From the NCBI RefSeq assembly GCF_013371215.1, contig NZ_JABWMH010000002.1:310001-374000 (forward strand): a stretch of DNA of 64,000 nt. Direction: 5' to 3'. Made by a program: the position numbers and the translations under genes. Origin of the DNA: Parasphingorhabdus flavimaris. GTDB taxonomy: Bacteria; Pseudomonadota; Alphaproteobacteria; Sphingomonadales; Sphingomonadaceae. Positions 57,105-64,000 of the stretch are shown here, in pieces (position 1 is the first letter of the stretch; each line of letters opens with the position of its first letter). The notes under the pieces were generated by a model that searched no databases, had not been told where the DNA came from, and worked only from the letters and a program-made list of their open reading frames with translations.

Positions 57105-58736
57105 ATGGCGCGATATATTTTCATTACCGGCGGTGTGGTTTCCTCTCTTGGCAAAGGTCTGATGGCGGCGAGCCTCGGTGCTCTCTTGCAGGCTCGCGGA
57201 TTTTCCGTGCGGATAAGGAAACTCGACCCCTATCTCAACGTTGATCCGGGCACGATGTCGCCCTATCAGCACGGCGAAGTCTATGTCACCGACGACGGTG
57301 CGGAGACCGATCTCGATCTTGGTCATTACGAGCGGTTCACCGGCGTTCCGTCGCTGCAGTCCGACAATGTCACCTCGGGTCGAATCTATCAGTCGATCAT
57401 CACCAAAGAGCGCCGCGGCGATTATCTCGGCGCCACCGTGCAGGTCATTCCGCACGTTACCGACGCGATTCAGGAATTTGCCGAAGACAAGCTCGACGGT
57501 ATCGATTTCGTATTGTGCGAAATCGGCGGAACGGTCGGCGATATCGAAAGCCTGCCGTTCATCGAGGCGATTCGGCAGCTCCGCAACAAGGTCGGCCGGG
57601 ACAATGCGATTTCCGTGCACGTCACGCTGGTGCCCTATATTGCCGCTGCAGGCGAGCTGAAAACCAAGCCGACCCAGCACAGCGTCAGGGAGCTGACCTC
57701 GCTGGGGATCCAGCCGGACATTTTGCTCTGTCGCTGCGAACATCCGCTGCCCGATACCGAGCGGGCCAAGATCGCCCAGTTTTGCAATGTCCGCAAAGAA
57801 TCGGTCATCCAGGCTCTCGACGCGAGCAATATCTACAACGTGCCGCTGCAATATCACAATGAAGGTCTCGACACCGAAGTGCTCCGCGCTTTCGCCATAG
57901 ACGACGCGCCACCGCCCGACTTGTCGCGCTGGTATGATGTCATGGAGCGGATCGAGAATCCCGAAGGCGAAGTCATCGTCGGCGTGGTCGGCAAATATGT
58001 CGGCCTCCAGGATGCCTATAAATCGCTCCAGGAAGCCCTGTTTCATGGCGGCCTTGCGAATCGGGTCAAGGTACAGGTCCGCTGGCTGGACGCTGAATTG
58101 TTCGAGAATGAAGAGGATCTTGCCGCGAAGCTGGAACCGCTTCACGCGATTCTGGTGCCCGGCGGCTTTGGCGAGCGCGGCAGCGAAGGGAAGATCGGAT
58201 CGGTCAAATTCGCCCGCGAGAATAATATCCCGTTTTTTGGCATTTGTCTGGGCATGCAAATGGCCTGCGTTGAAGCTGCGCGCAATCTCGCCGGCATTGA
58301 TACCGCATCGACCACCGAGTTCGGGGCAACCGAAGAGCCTGTCGTCGGTCTGATCACCGAGTGGATGACCGAAGAAGGCCTGCAAAAGCGCGAAGCTGGC
58401 GGGGACATGGGCGGCACGATGCGCCTGGGTGCCTATGATGCCGTGTTGCAGCAGGGGTCAAAAATCAGCGAGATTTACGGCAGCCGGGACATTAGCGAGC
58501 GCCATCGGCACCGCTATGAGGTGAACAAGGGCTATGTCGAACGGCTGGAAGCAACGGGCCTCATATTCTCGGGCATGTCACCGGATGGCGAGCTGCCCGA
58601 GACGGTCGAAAGGCCTGATCACAGCTGGTTCGTCGGTGTGCAATATCATCCTGAACTCAAGAGCAAGCCGTTTGATCCGCATCCGCTGTTTGCATCATTC
58701 ATTGCCGCAGCGTTGCAGCAAAGCCGTCTCGTCTGA
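57105..58736 (+). CDS. pyrG: CTP synthase
   Basis: 543 residues. It aminates UTP to CTP. The synthetase domain begins '[20 protein letters not shown]' (P-loop) and contains '[18 protein letters not shown]' and '[18 protein letters not shown]'; the glutaminase domain has the nucleophile in '[19 protein letters not shown]' and ends with '[19 protein letters not shown]'. Complete. About 180 nt after secG. Confidence 0.97.
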   Translation: MARYIFITGGVVSSLGKGLMAASLGALLQARGFSVRIRKLDPYLNVDPGTMSPYQHGEVYVTDDGAETDLDLGHYERFTGVPSLQSDNVTSGRIYQSIITKERRGDYLGATVQVIPHVTDAIQEFAEDKLDGIDFVLCEIGGTVGDIESLPFIEAIRQLRNKVGRDNAISVHVTLVPYIAAAGELKTKPTQHSVRELTSLGIQPDILLCRCEHPLPDTERAKIAQFCNVRKESVIQALDASNIYNVPLQYHNEGLDTEVLRAFAIDDAPPPDLSRWYDVMERIENPEGEVIVGVVGKYVGLQDAYKSLQEALFHGGLANRVKVQVRWLDAELFENEEDLAAKLEPLHAILVPGGFGERGSEGKIGSVKFARENNIPFFGICLGMQMACVEAARNLAGIDTASTTEFGATEEPVVGLITEWMTEEGLQKREAGGDMGGTMRLGAYDAVLQQGSKISEIYGSRDISERHRHRYEVNKGYVERLEATGLIFSGMSPDGELPETVERPDHSWFVGVQYHPELKSKPFDPHPLFASFIAAALQQSRLV

Positions 58737-58803
58737 GCTTTAAAACGCGCAAAATCCGATAGTTTTGGGCGAATGTCGATTTTATCCAATTCATTTTACC
58801 AAA

Positions 58804-58819
58804 TGTGACTATTGTCACA
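58804..58819. promoter_or_regulatory. CRP/FNR-type palindrome before the regulator gene
   Basis: TGTGACTATTGTCACA is a perfect TGTGA-N6-TCACA site, the classic binding sequence of CRP-type regulators. It is centred 66 nt before the proposed GTG start of the Crp-family gene, suggesting autoregulation. Confidence 0.7.
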
Positions 58820-58877
58820 CGCACGCCGCACAAGAAAGCTAGCTAAAGCTTCTGAACAGGGTCGAGGGAACAGGACA

Positions 58878-59564
58878 GTGAAAGCCGAGGAACTGGCAAA
58901 TCTATTGGCTGAACACAGCCTGTTTGCTGATTGTGACGAAGCCGAACTGTCGGACTTGATATTGCGGGGGCATTTTGTGCAATATAAGAAGGGGGATGAA
59001 TTGATCATGCAAGGCGATCCGGGCAATTCGCTCCTGATATTGTTGTCGGGCAATGCACGGACCAGCATGATCGCCAGCAACGGGCACGAAGTCGTTCTGG
59101 ATTACGCGGAGCCGGGGCAGGTCCTCGGTGAAATCGCGCTTCTGGACGGTGGTGATCGAACCGCCAGCGTGACAGCCATCGAACCGACCTCCGCGCTTTC
59201 CATCACCCGCGCGGCGTTCGAAGAAATATTGAGCACGCACAAGAATATGGCGCTGCGGCTGTTGAAGGTCATGGCAAGCCGTATTCGTATGGCCAACAAC
59301 ATGATCGAAGGCGATCGCGCTTATACTTCAGGCCCGCGTCTGGCGCGCTATTTGTTAAGGCTTTCTGTTGTAGGGGCCGAAGAAGGACGACTTAAACTGG
59401 ACTTGAGCCAGAGCGAACTCGGCAACTTCGCCGGAATGTCGCGCGAACATATTAATCGGCAACTGTCCTCCTGGTCTGAAAGCCAGATCGTGGCAGTGGA
59501 AAGCGGGAAGGTCCGGATATTGGACCACGCGATGCTTTCCCACATTGCCGAAGCAGATTCTTGA
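58878..59564 (+). CDS. Crp/Fnr-family transcriptional regulator
   Basis: 228 residues from GTG 58878 (AGGACA just upstream); a TTG start at 58812 would overlap the palindrome and adds an unlikely basic tail. N-terminal cyclic-nucleotide-binding domain: 'ILRGHFVQYKKGDELIMQGD' and 'GQVLGEIALLDGGDRTASVT' (phosphate-binding cassette with Glu and Arg present, so cAMP binding is plausible). Long dimer helix, then HTH 'LSQSELGNFAGMSREHINRQ' (the R-E-x-x-R recognition helix type of CRP). No Fe-S cysteines, so not Fnr. Expressed alone, ended by a strong terminator. Confidence 0.88.
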   Translation: MKAEELANLLAEHSLFADCDEAELSDLILRGHFVQYKKGDELIMQGDPGNSLLILLSGNARTSMIASNGHEVVLDYAEPGQVLGEIALLDGGDRTASVTAIEPTSALSITRAAFEEILSTHKNMALRLLKVMASRIRMANNMIEGDRAYTSGPRLARYLLRLSVVGAEEGRLKLDLSQSELGNFAGMSREHINRQLSSWSESQIVAVESGKVRILDHAMLSHIAEADS

Positions 59565-59626
59565 CGAAAATTGGCCATTTGCGACCCGGGCTAATTATCG
59601 TCAAGAGTGACACCAAGCGGGTGTCA

Positions 59627-59656
59627 GGGGCAGTCGGATCCTCATCCGGCTGCCCC
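59627..59656 (+). terminator. Terminator after the Crp-family gene
   Basis: GGGGCAGTCGGAT pairs with ATCCGGCTGCCCC (one mismatch) around loop CCTC, followed by ATTTCATT. Strong GC stem 62 nt after the stop. Confidence 0.75.
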
Positions 59657-59675
59657 ATTTCATTCTGACATTGAT

Positions 59676-59706
59676 AAAAAAAGGCAGCCAGATTGCTCTG
59701 GCTGCC
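59676..59706 (-). terminator. Terminator of hsp20
   Basis: On the minus strand GGCAGCCAGA-gcaa-TCTGGCTGCC (perfect 10-bp stem) is followed by TTTTTTT. It lies 25 nt after the hsp20 stop. Confidence 0.9.
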
Positions 59707-59731
59707 CGATTGTTAGCGGAAGAGGCCCGGA

Positions 59732-60211
59732 TCAAGCGGCCTTGTCTTCCTTCTTTTCCTTTTTATGCGCGATTTTGGTGACATTATCGGCCTGGTTGAT
59801 GGAGATCTTCTGTGGCTTCATCGCCTCCGGGATTTCGCGCACGAGGTCGATGGTCAGAAGGCCATCTGCGAGCGCTGCATGGTCAACCCGGACAAAATCG
59901 GCGAGCTCGAACCGCCGTTCGAAGCTGCGGTTTGCGATACCCATGTGCAGGAATTGCTTGCCCTCGTTTTCATCGGTATTTTTGTTGCCGGTAACGAGCA
60001 AGAGATTCTGCTGGGCGGTAATTTCGATTTCTTCGTCCTTGAAACCGGCGACGGCCAGCGTGATCCGGTAATGATCTTCGCCGCTGCGCTCGATGTTGAA
60101 CGGCGGGTAGTTCTCGGACTGCTGCGCGCGGGCATTATTTTCAAGAAGGTCGAATAGCCGGTCAAAACCTACGGTTGAGCGGCGATAGGGGGTAAAGTCA
60201 AAACGGTTCAT
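59732..60211 (-). CDS. Small heat shock protein (Hsp20/IbpA type)
   Basis: 159 residues. ATP-independent holdase that keeps unfolding proteins soluble. The start 'MNRFDFTPYRRSTVGFDRLF' is the IbpA N-terminus; the alpha-crystallin domain spans about residues 35-125 ('YPPFNIERSGEDHYRITLAV', 'NRSFERRFELADFVRVDHAA'), and 'ADGLLTIDLVREIPEAMKPQ' contains the end of the domain and the C-terminal extension. The 5' UTR has a ROSE-like hairpin and an RpoH-type promoter upstream, so both transcription and translation are probably heat-induced. Confidence 0.95.
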   Translation of the reverse strand: MNRFDFTPYRRSTVGFDRLFDLLENNARAQQSENYPPFNIERSGEDHYRITLAVAGFKDEEIEITAQQNLLLVTGNKNTDENEGKQFLHMGIANRSFERRFELADFVRVDHAALADGLLTIDLVREIPEAMKPQKISINQADNVTKIAHKKEKKEDKAA

Positions 60212-60218
60212 ATCTAAA

Positions 60219-60236
60219 TCCTCTTAAATTGAGCAA
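60219..60236 (-). promoter_or_regulatory. ROSE-like RNA thermometer hairpin over the hsp20 Shine-Dalgarno
   Basis: Read with hsp20, TTGCT (60236-60232) can pair with the Shine-Dalgarno AGGA (60222-60219), leaving a bulged G, with loop CAATTTAAG. This is the signature pairing of the last hairpin of ROSE elements. A further hairpin CCGCA-ac-TGCGG lies about 16 nt upstream. The start codon follows 7 nt after the AGGA. Confidence 0.6.
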
Positions 60237-60310
60237 TGTAAATGTGGACCCGCAGTTGCGGCATCCGGTTCGTTGATGTGAAACCCGAAAAGGCGCCTCA
60301 CATCGATAAA

Positions 60311-60337
60311 GATATGCTCAAGTCAGCAGATTTCAAG
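60311..60337 (-). promoter_or_regulatory. RpoH (sigma32)-type promoter of hsp20
   Basis: On the minus strand CTTGAAA (60337-60331) and CATATCT (from 60316) are spaced as CTTG-N17-CATATCT, close to the alphaproteobacterial RpoH consensus CTTG-N17/18-CYTATNT. It lies about 95 nt before the hsp20 ATG. Confidence 0.6.
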
Positions 60338-60384
60338 AGGTGTAAAAGGGCAAATTACCAACGAGTTGCCAATTTTTTTTGGAT

Positions 60385-60419
60385 AAAAAAACGCCCGGAT
60401 GCCAATGAGCACCCGGGCG
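60385..60419 (-). terminator. Rho-independent terminator without an assigned gene
   Basis: On the minus strand CGCCCGG-14 nt-CCGGGCG is followed by TTTTTTT. It points leftward, yet no leftward gene lies upstream of it; the next upstream gene (lolF) runs the other way. It may end a small RNA arising within 60420-60720, or insulate hsp20. Confidence 0.75.
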
Positions 60420-60720
60420 AAAATGGTGACGAATTAATTCGCCCCCTGTTTTCCCGTCCTATTCAACGCCGCATGTCCCCCAACATTTGGCGGAACCGGA
60501 AGGGATCCCTGAACCATGACCCGTTAACCGAGATATTTGATTCTGTGACTATCTCTGATCGAATGACATAAATTTGTCATGACAATTTTGGCAGTTTTGA
60601 CAGATTGACGATCTCTTGTGTCATATAGGCAACAGCAAATTGTCCACCAAGCCACTTGCTTGCCCCGACCGGCGACCGTAAAGACAAGGGCAACCTGATC
60701 CAAGGAAGTCTTCAAAAACC
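60420..60720. other. Gene-free region before lolF with promoter and palindrome
   Basis: About 300 bases with no credible ORF. ATGACA-TAAATT-TGTCAT (60563-60580) is an inverted repeat that could be an operator. Rightward, TTGACA at 60597-60602 and TCATAT/CATATA near 60621-60627 (spacer 18-19) are a possible lolF promoter. The orphan terminator at 60385-60419 suggests a leftward transcript may begin here. Confidence 0.45.
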
Positions 60721-61971
60721 ATGCTCCTGTCCCGTTACGAATGGGTTATCGCAAAGCGCTATTTGTTACCCGGTAAAGGCGAGGGATTCATTTTCCTGGT
60801 TGCCAGTATCTCGCTGGTCGCGGTCATGCTGGGCGTTGCCGCGCTGATCGTGGTAATGAGCGTCATGAATGGTTTCCGCGCCGAACTGTTTGACAAGATT
60901 GTCGGCCTCAACGGCCATGCGGTGATCCAGGGCTATGGCGGTCGCTTGCCCGATTGGCGCGACTTGCTGGAGGATACCCGGAATACCGAGGGTGTGGTCT
61001 CGGCTTCGCCATTGATCGAACAGCCCTTGCTGACCACGTTCAACGGTCGCGTCGAAGCCGTGCTGGTGCGCGGCATGCTGGTTCCGGATATATTGAATAA
61101 TGAAACACTCGACGGAAAAACCGTAGCTGGCGACTTGGCGCGTCTCGAGCCGGGCTCGGGGCGTGTCGGCATCGGCAGCCGTCTGGCGACGACATTGGGC
61201 GCGCAAGAGGGAAGCCGTATCACAGTGATCAATCCGCAGGGGCGCTCAACCCCGTTTGGAACGGTTCCCAGAGAGATTGCCTACGAAGTCGCCGCGATAT
61301 TCGAGGTCGGCGTCTATGATTATGACAAGGCCTTTGTCATCATGCCGATGGAAGATGCCCAGACCCTGCTTTTGCTGGGCGACCAGATTGGAATGATCGA
61401 AATCAAGACCAATGACGCCGACAATGTCGGAAATATCATAGCGCCTCTGATCCCGAAAGTAGCGGATCGCGGTGTCATAACCGACTGGCAGACGATGAAT
61501 GCCTCGCTGTTCGAAACGCTGCAGGTCGAGCGGGTAGTGATGTTCGTGATCCTGTCGATCATCATATTGGTCGCGGTATTCAACATCCTGTCGTCGCTGA
61601 TCATGCTGGTGCGAGCCAAGACCCGGGACATTGCGATATTGCGCACGATGGGAGCCTCGCGCGCGTCATTGCTCAGGATTTTCGTGACCGTCGGGACCTC
61701 GATAGGGATGCTAGGCATTGCGGCGGGTATTGGCCTCGGCCTGATTGCCATATTCTTTCGCCAGAACGTGATCAATTTCGTCCAGATGATTACCGGGCAG
61801 AATTTGTGGGATCCGTCGATCCGCTTCCTGACCGAACTTCCGGCACGGACCGATCCGATGGAGGTCGTCGGCATAGCCGGACTTGCCTTGCTGTTCAGCT
61901 TCCTGGCCACGCTCTATCCTGCCTATAAGGCCGCCAGTACTGATCCGGTTCAGGTGCTTCGCTATGAATGA
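60721..61971 (+). CDS. lolF: Lipoprotein-releasing ABC transporter permease (LolC/E, LolF type)
   Basis: 416 residues. Permease that extracts lipoproteins from the inner membrane for transfer to LolA. Layout: N-terminal '[20 protein letters not shown]' and helix 1 ('[20 protein letters not shown]'), a large periplasmic domain (about residues 45-265), then three helices with the FtsX signature ('[20 protein letters not shown]', '[20 protein letters not shown]'). Only one LolC/E gene precedes lolD, consistent with the LolF-type single permease seen in many non-enteric proteobacteria. The lolD ATG overlaps its end by 8 nt. Confidence 0.92.
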   Translation: MLLSRYEWVIAKRYLLPGKGEGFIFLVASISLVAVMLGVAALIVVMSVMNGFRAELFDKIVGLNGHAVIQGYGGRLPDWRDLLEDTRNTEGVVSASPLIEQPLLTTFNGRVEAVLVRGMLVPDILNNETLDGKTVAGDLARLEPGSGRVGIGSRLATTLGAQEGSRITVINPQGRSTPFGTVPREIAYEVAAIFEVGVYDYDKAFVIMPMEDAQTLLLLGDQIGMIEIKTNDADNVGNIIAPLIPKVADRGVITDWQTMNASLFETLQVERVVMFVILSIIILVAVFNILSSLIMLVRAKTRDIAILRTMGASRASLLRIFVTVGTSIGMLGIAAGIGLGLIAIFFRQNVINFVQMITGQNLWDPSIRFLTELPARTDPMEVVGIAGLALLFSFLATLYPAYKAASTDPVQVLRYE

Positions 61972-62650
61972 TCCAATGAACCAGAAAACGGTAGAATTGC
62001 GAAATGTCCGGCGCAGTTTCGTGCAGGCGGATGTCAGGATCGAGGTGCTTCGCGGCGTCGATCTAGATATCAATGCGAACGAAATTGTCGCGCTTGTCGG
62101 CCCCTCCGGCTCGGGAAAATCCACGCTGTTGCAGGCGGTCGGACTGCTCGAGGGCGGGTTCGAAGGATCGATCAAGCTGAACGGCGAGGAAACAGCACAA
62201 TTGCCAGCCAGCGGTCACACGCGGATTCGGCGCGATTTGCTGGGTTTCGTGTATCAGTTTCATCATCTGTTGCCCGATTTCTCCGCTCTGGAAAATGTCG
62301 TGATGCCGCAGTTGATCGCAGGGGTTGGACAGAAAGCGGCAGAACAAAGAGCCGAGACGCTGTTGCGCAGTCTCGGGCTCGGCGACCGGCTCAACCACAC
62401 GCCCAGCAAATTGTCCGGCGGCGAGCAGCAAAGAGTTGCGGTTGCCCGTGCGCTGGCCAACGCACCGAAGCTGGTGCTCGCCGACGAGCCAACCGGCAAT
62501 CTGGACGAAGCCACGGCCGAACTGGTTCTTGCTGAGTTTATCAGCCTGGTACGCCAAGAGGGCAGCGCCGCGCTGATAGCGACGCATAACGAGCGGCTGG
62601 CGGCCAAAATGGACCGGGTTGTCCGGCTCCATGAGGGAATATTAAGCTAG
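61964..62650 (+). CDS. lolD: Lipoprotein-releasing ABC transporter ATP-binding protein
   Basis: 228 residues from ATG 61964. ABC ATPase: Walker A '[17 protein letters not shown]', Q-loop '[20 protein letters not shown]', signature '[17 protein letters not shown]', Walker B '[13 protein letters not shown]' and H-loop '[15 protein letters not shown]'. The Q-loop followed by HHLLPDF is the LolD-type motif. Powers lipoprotein release with the permease upstream. Confidence 0.95.
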   Translation: MNDPMNQKTVELRNVRRSFVQADVRIEVLRGVDLDINANEIVALVGPSGSGKSTLLQAVGLLEGGFEGSIKLNGEETAQLPASGHTRIRRDLLGFVYQFHHLLPDFSALENVVMPQLIAGVGQKAAEQRAETLLRSLGLGDRLNHTPSKLSGGEQQRVAVARALANAPKLVLADEPTGNLDEATAELVLAEFISLVRQEGSAALIATHNERLAAKMDRVVRLHEGILS

Positions 62651-62750
62651 TCAATTCAAGTCGAAACGAGAATGGCTTTGACTTTTCCGGTTCGAGTATC
62701 AAACTGTAAGGCCAAGCCGAACCAAGAAAATCAAACGATGCGGGGCGCAT

Positions 62751-63224
62751 ATGACGGTTACTGAATTTCAGGTAAAACAAGCGGATGGATCCATCCAGGA
62801 CTTGTCCGCTCATAAGGGCAAAGTGCTGTTGATCGTGAACACTGCCTCGAAATGCGGGTTTACGCCGCAATATGAGGGGCTGGAAAAGCTGCATCAGGAA
62901 TATAAGGACCAGGGCCTCGAGATTTTGGCATTTCCCTGCAACCAATTCGGTAACCAGGAGCCTGGTGACGCCGACGAAATCAAGAATTTTTGCTCGCTCA
63001 ACTATGATGTAAGCTTCCCGTTGATGGAGAAAGTCGACGTCAATGGTGATGACGCCGACCCATTGTGGAAATATCTGAAGTCCGAAAAATCGGGCTTGCT
63101 AGGGTCCCGGATAAAGTGGAATTTTACCAAATTTCTGGTCGATCGCGACGGCAATGTCGTTGGACGTTATGGTCCTGCGGTAAAGCCGGAGCAGCTCAAA
63201 AACGAGATCCAAGCTCTTTTGTAA
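62751..63224 (+). CDS. Glutathione peroxidase family protein (Cys type)
   Basis: 157 residues. Thioredoxin-fold peroxidase reducing hydroperoxides. Catalytic Cys35 in 'NTASKCGFTPQYEGLE' (cysteine rather than selenocysteine), Gln in 'AFPCNQFGNQEPGDAD' and Trp in 'KWNFTKFLVDRDGNVVG'. A second Cys in 'FPCNQF' and one in 'NFCSLNY' may serve as resolving residues, as in thioredoxin-dependent members. Stands between lolD and dnaE on the same strand, 100 nt after lolD. Confidence 0.93.
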   Translation: MTVTEFQVKQADGSIQDLSAHKGKVLLIVNTASKCGFTPQYEGLEKLHQEYKDQGLEILAFPCNQFGNQEPGDADEIKNFCSLNYDVSFPLMEKVDVNGDDADPLWKYLKSEKSGLLGSRIKWNFTKFLVDRDGNVVGRYGPAVKPEQLKNEIQALL

Positions 63225-63336
63225 AAGCCGCCTTCCAATCTGATCTGCCGAAATAGCTGTGGACAAATGGTCGATAGTTCTGCGGTTGGACGCCGTACCC
63301 ATATGCAAGATCATATTGCTGCGTTAGTCTGAATTC

Positions 63337-64000
63337 ATGGCCCTTGTTCCTTTCGTCCATCTTCGCGCCTTTTCGGCCTACACGATTCTGGATGGCGCCA
63401 TGGAGCCGTCAGCCATTGGCCTGGCTGCGAGGGAACGCGGATTTCCGGCGGTTGCCCTGTGTGACCGCATCGGCCTGTTTGCTTCCATGGCATTTGATGA
63501 TGGCTGCCGCTCCAATGGCGTGCAGCCGATTACGGGCGGTTTCCTGAGGGTAGCGCGTCCCGGTGGCTCGGAAAAAGACAAGCCGACCCTGGACTGGCTC
63601 GCGCTCTATGCGCAGGATGCGGAGGGATATGAGAATCTCTGCAAGCTGGTTTCCGCTTCCCACCTTGATCGACCCAGCGAACTGGACGCCCATGTAGGCA
63701 TGGACATGCTGGCAAAGCATAGCGCAGGCTTGCTCGCCCTGACCGGCGGGGGCGAAGGAGCGCTCGCGCGACTGATTGCTGAAGAACAGCAATCCGAAGC
63801 CGAAGCCTATCTGACTTCGCTCCAGACGCTTTTCCCGGACCGGCTTTATATCGAGCTTTCGCGCCGCGAAGACCCGGTCGAAATAGCGGCCGAAGCCGGC
63901 CTGATCACCATGGCCATAGATCGCGATATTCCGCTGATTGCGACAAACCCGAGCTGTTATTCCGAGGCCGGTTTCCACGAAGCTCACGATGCAATGAAAT
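63337..64000 (+). CDS. dnaE: DNA polymerase III alpha subunit, N-terminal part
   Basis: About 221 residues are visible from ATG 63337; the gene runs off the right edge. The PHP domain of the replicative polymerase is recognisable: 'VPFVHLRAFSAYTILDGAME' (compare FVHLRVHSDYSMIDGL of E. coli), 'AARERGFPAVALCDRIGLFA', 'LTGGGEGALARLIAEE' and 'LFPDRLYIELSRRED'. The second metal-site histidine (HxxHS) is replaced by Phe, so the PHP site is partly degenerate. The order lolF-lolD-(gpx)-dnaE is usual for sphingomonads. Confidence 0.92.
   Translation, partial: MALVPFVHLRAFSAYTILDGAMEPSAIGLAARERGFPAVALCDRIGLFASMAFDDGCRSNGVQPITGGFLRVARPGGSEKDKPTLDWLALYAQDAEGYENLCKLVSASHLDRPSELDAHVGMDMLAKHSAGLLALTGGGEGALARLIAEEQQSEAEAYLTSLQTLFPDRLYIELSRREDPVEIAAEAGLITMAIDRDIPLIATNPSCYSEAGFHEAHDAMK

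Noticed and set aside
60242-60571. 109-codon rightward frame between hsp20 and lolF
   Set aside because: It covers the RpoH-type promoter and a terminator and has no recognisable domain.

Overview
The window looks like chromosomal DNA of a sphingomonad (Alphaproteobacteria, Sphingomonadales; Sphingopyxis or Parasphingorhabdus-like). This is inferred from gene order and protein character: zapA / 6S RNA / fau, tkt-gap-pgk with a class I aldolase, an alphaproteobacterial nuoA-N operon followed by birA-coaX-rnj-DUF1467, tpiA-secG-pyrG, trpGDC-moaC-moeA near lexA-comEC-gltX-gltA, and lolF-lolD-dnaE. The LexA box has the alphaproteobacterial form GTTC-N7-GTTC. I see no phage, transposase, integrase or CRISPR array, so this is core genome.

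Layout. 1-1.5 kb: two secreted DUF11-type proteins (one cut by the window edge). 1.8-3.5 kb: tRNA-Asp, a DUF2842 protein, fau, 6S RNA, zapA and a small coiled-coil protein. 3.7-10.2 kb: a central carbon operon (tkt, gap, pgk, class I fba, an O-methyltransferase, thiE). 10.6-12.1 kb: efp and suhB. 12.2-29.05 kb: the complex I operon, interrupted by six repeat-bearing spacers, a 30-residue membrane peptide gene before nuoF and two exported Cys-module paralogues between nuoF and nuoG. 29.05-32.5 kb: birA, coaX, rnj, DUF1467. 32.5-39 kb: a TipN-like membrane coiled-coil protein and a cluster with an Hpt protein and a histidine kinase that both lack the phosphoacceptor histidine. 39-46 kb: gltA, gltX, comEC, lexA, a diguanylate cyclase. 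46.5-55.4 kb: moeA, moaC, trpCDG, a PHA-granule protein, an FKBP, trpE (with a repeat-derived segment), ppiD. 55.5-64 kb: tpiA, secG, pyrG, a Crp-family regulator, hsp20 under heat-shock control, lolF-lolD, gpx and the 5' part of dnaE.

The most unusual feature is in the nuo operon. At all six spacers that carry repeats (nuoB/C, C/D, E/F, G/H, I/J, K/L) an uninterrupted mini-ORF of 32-70 codons starts at or within 2 nt of the upstream stop and ends overlapping, or 2 nt before, the next ATG/GTG (at E/F that ATG is 5 nt before the probable start of the peptide gene). The repeats thus appear to have been accepted only in forms that keep ribosomes moving from gene to gene, and one repeat type also supplies the Shine-Dalgarno sequence of the following gene. 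The second notable system is the degenerate phosphorelay at 34.9-39.0 kb next to the TipN-like gene. All functional names come from motif recognition by eye; no database search was run.
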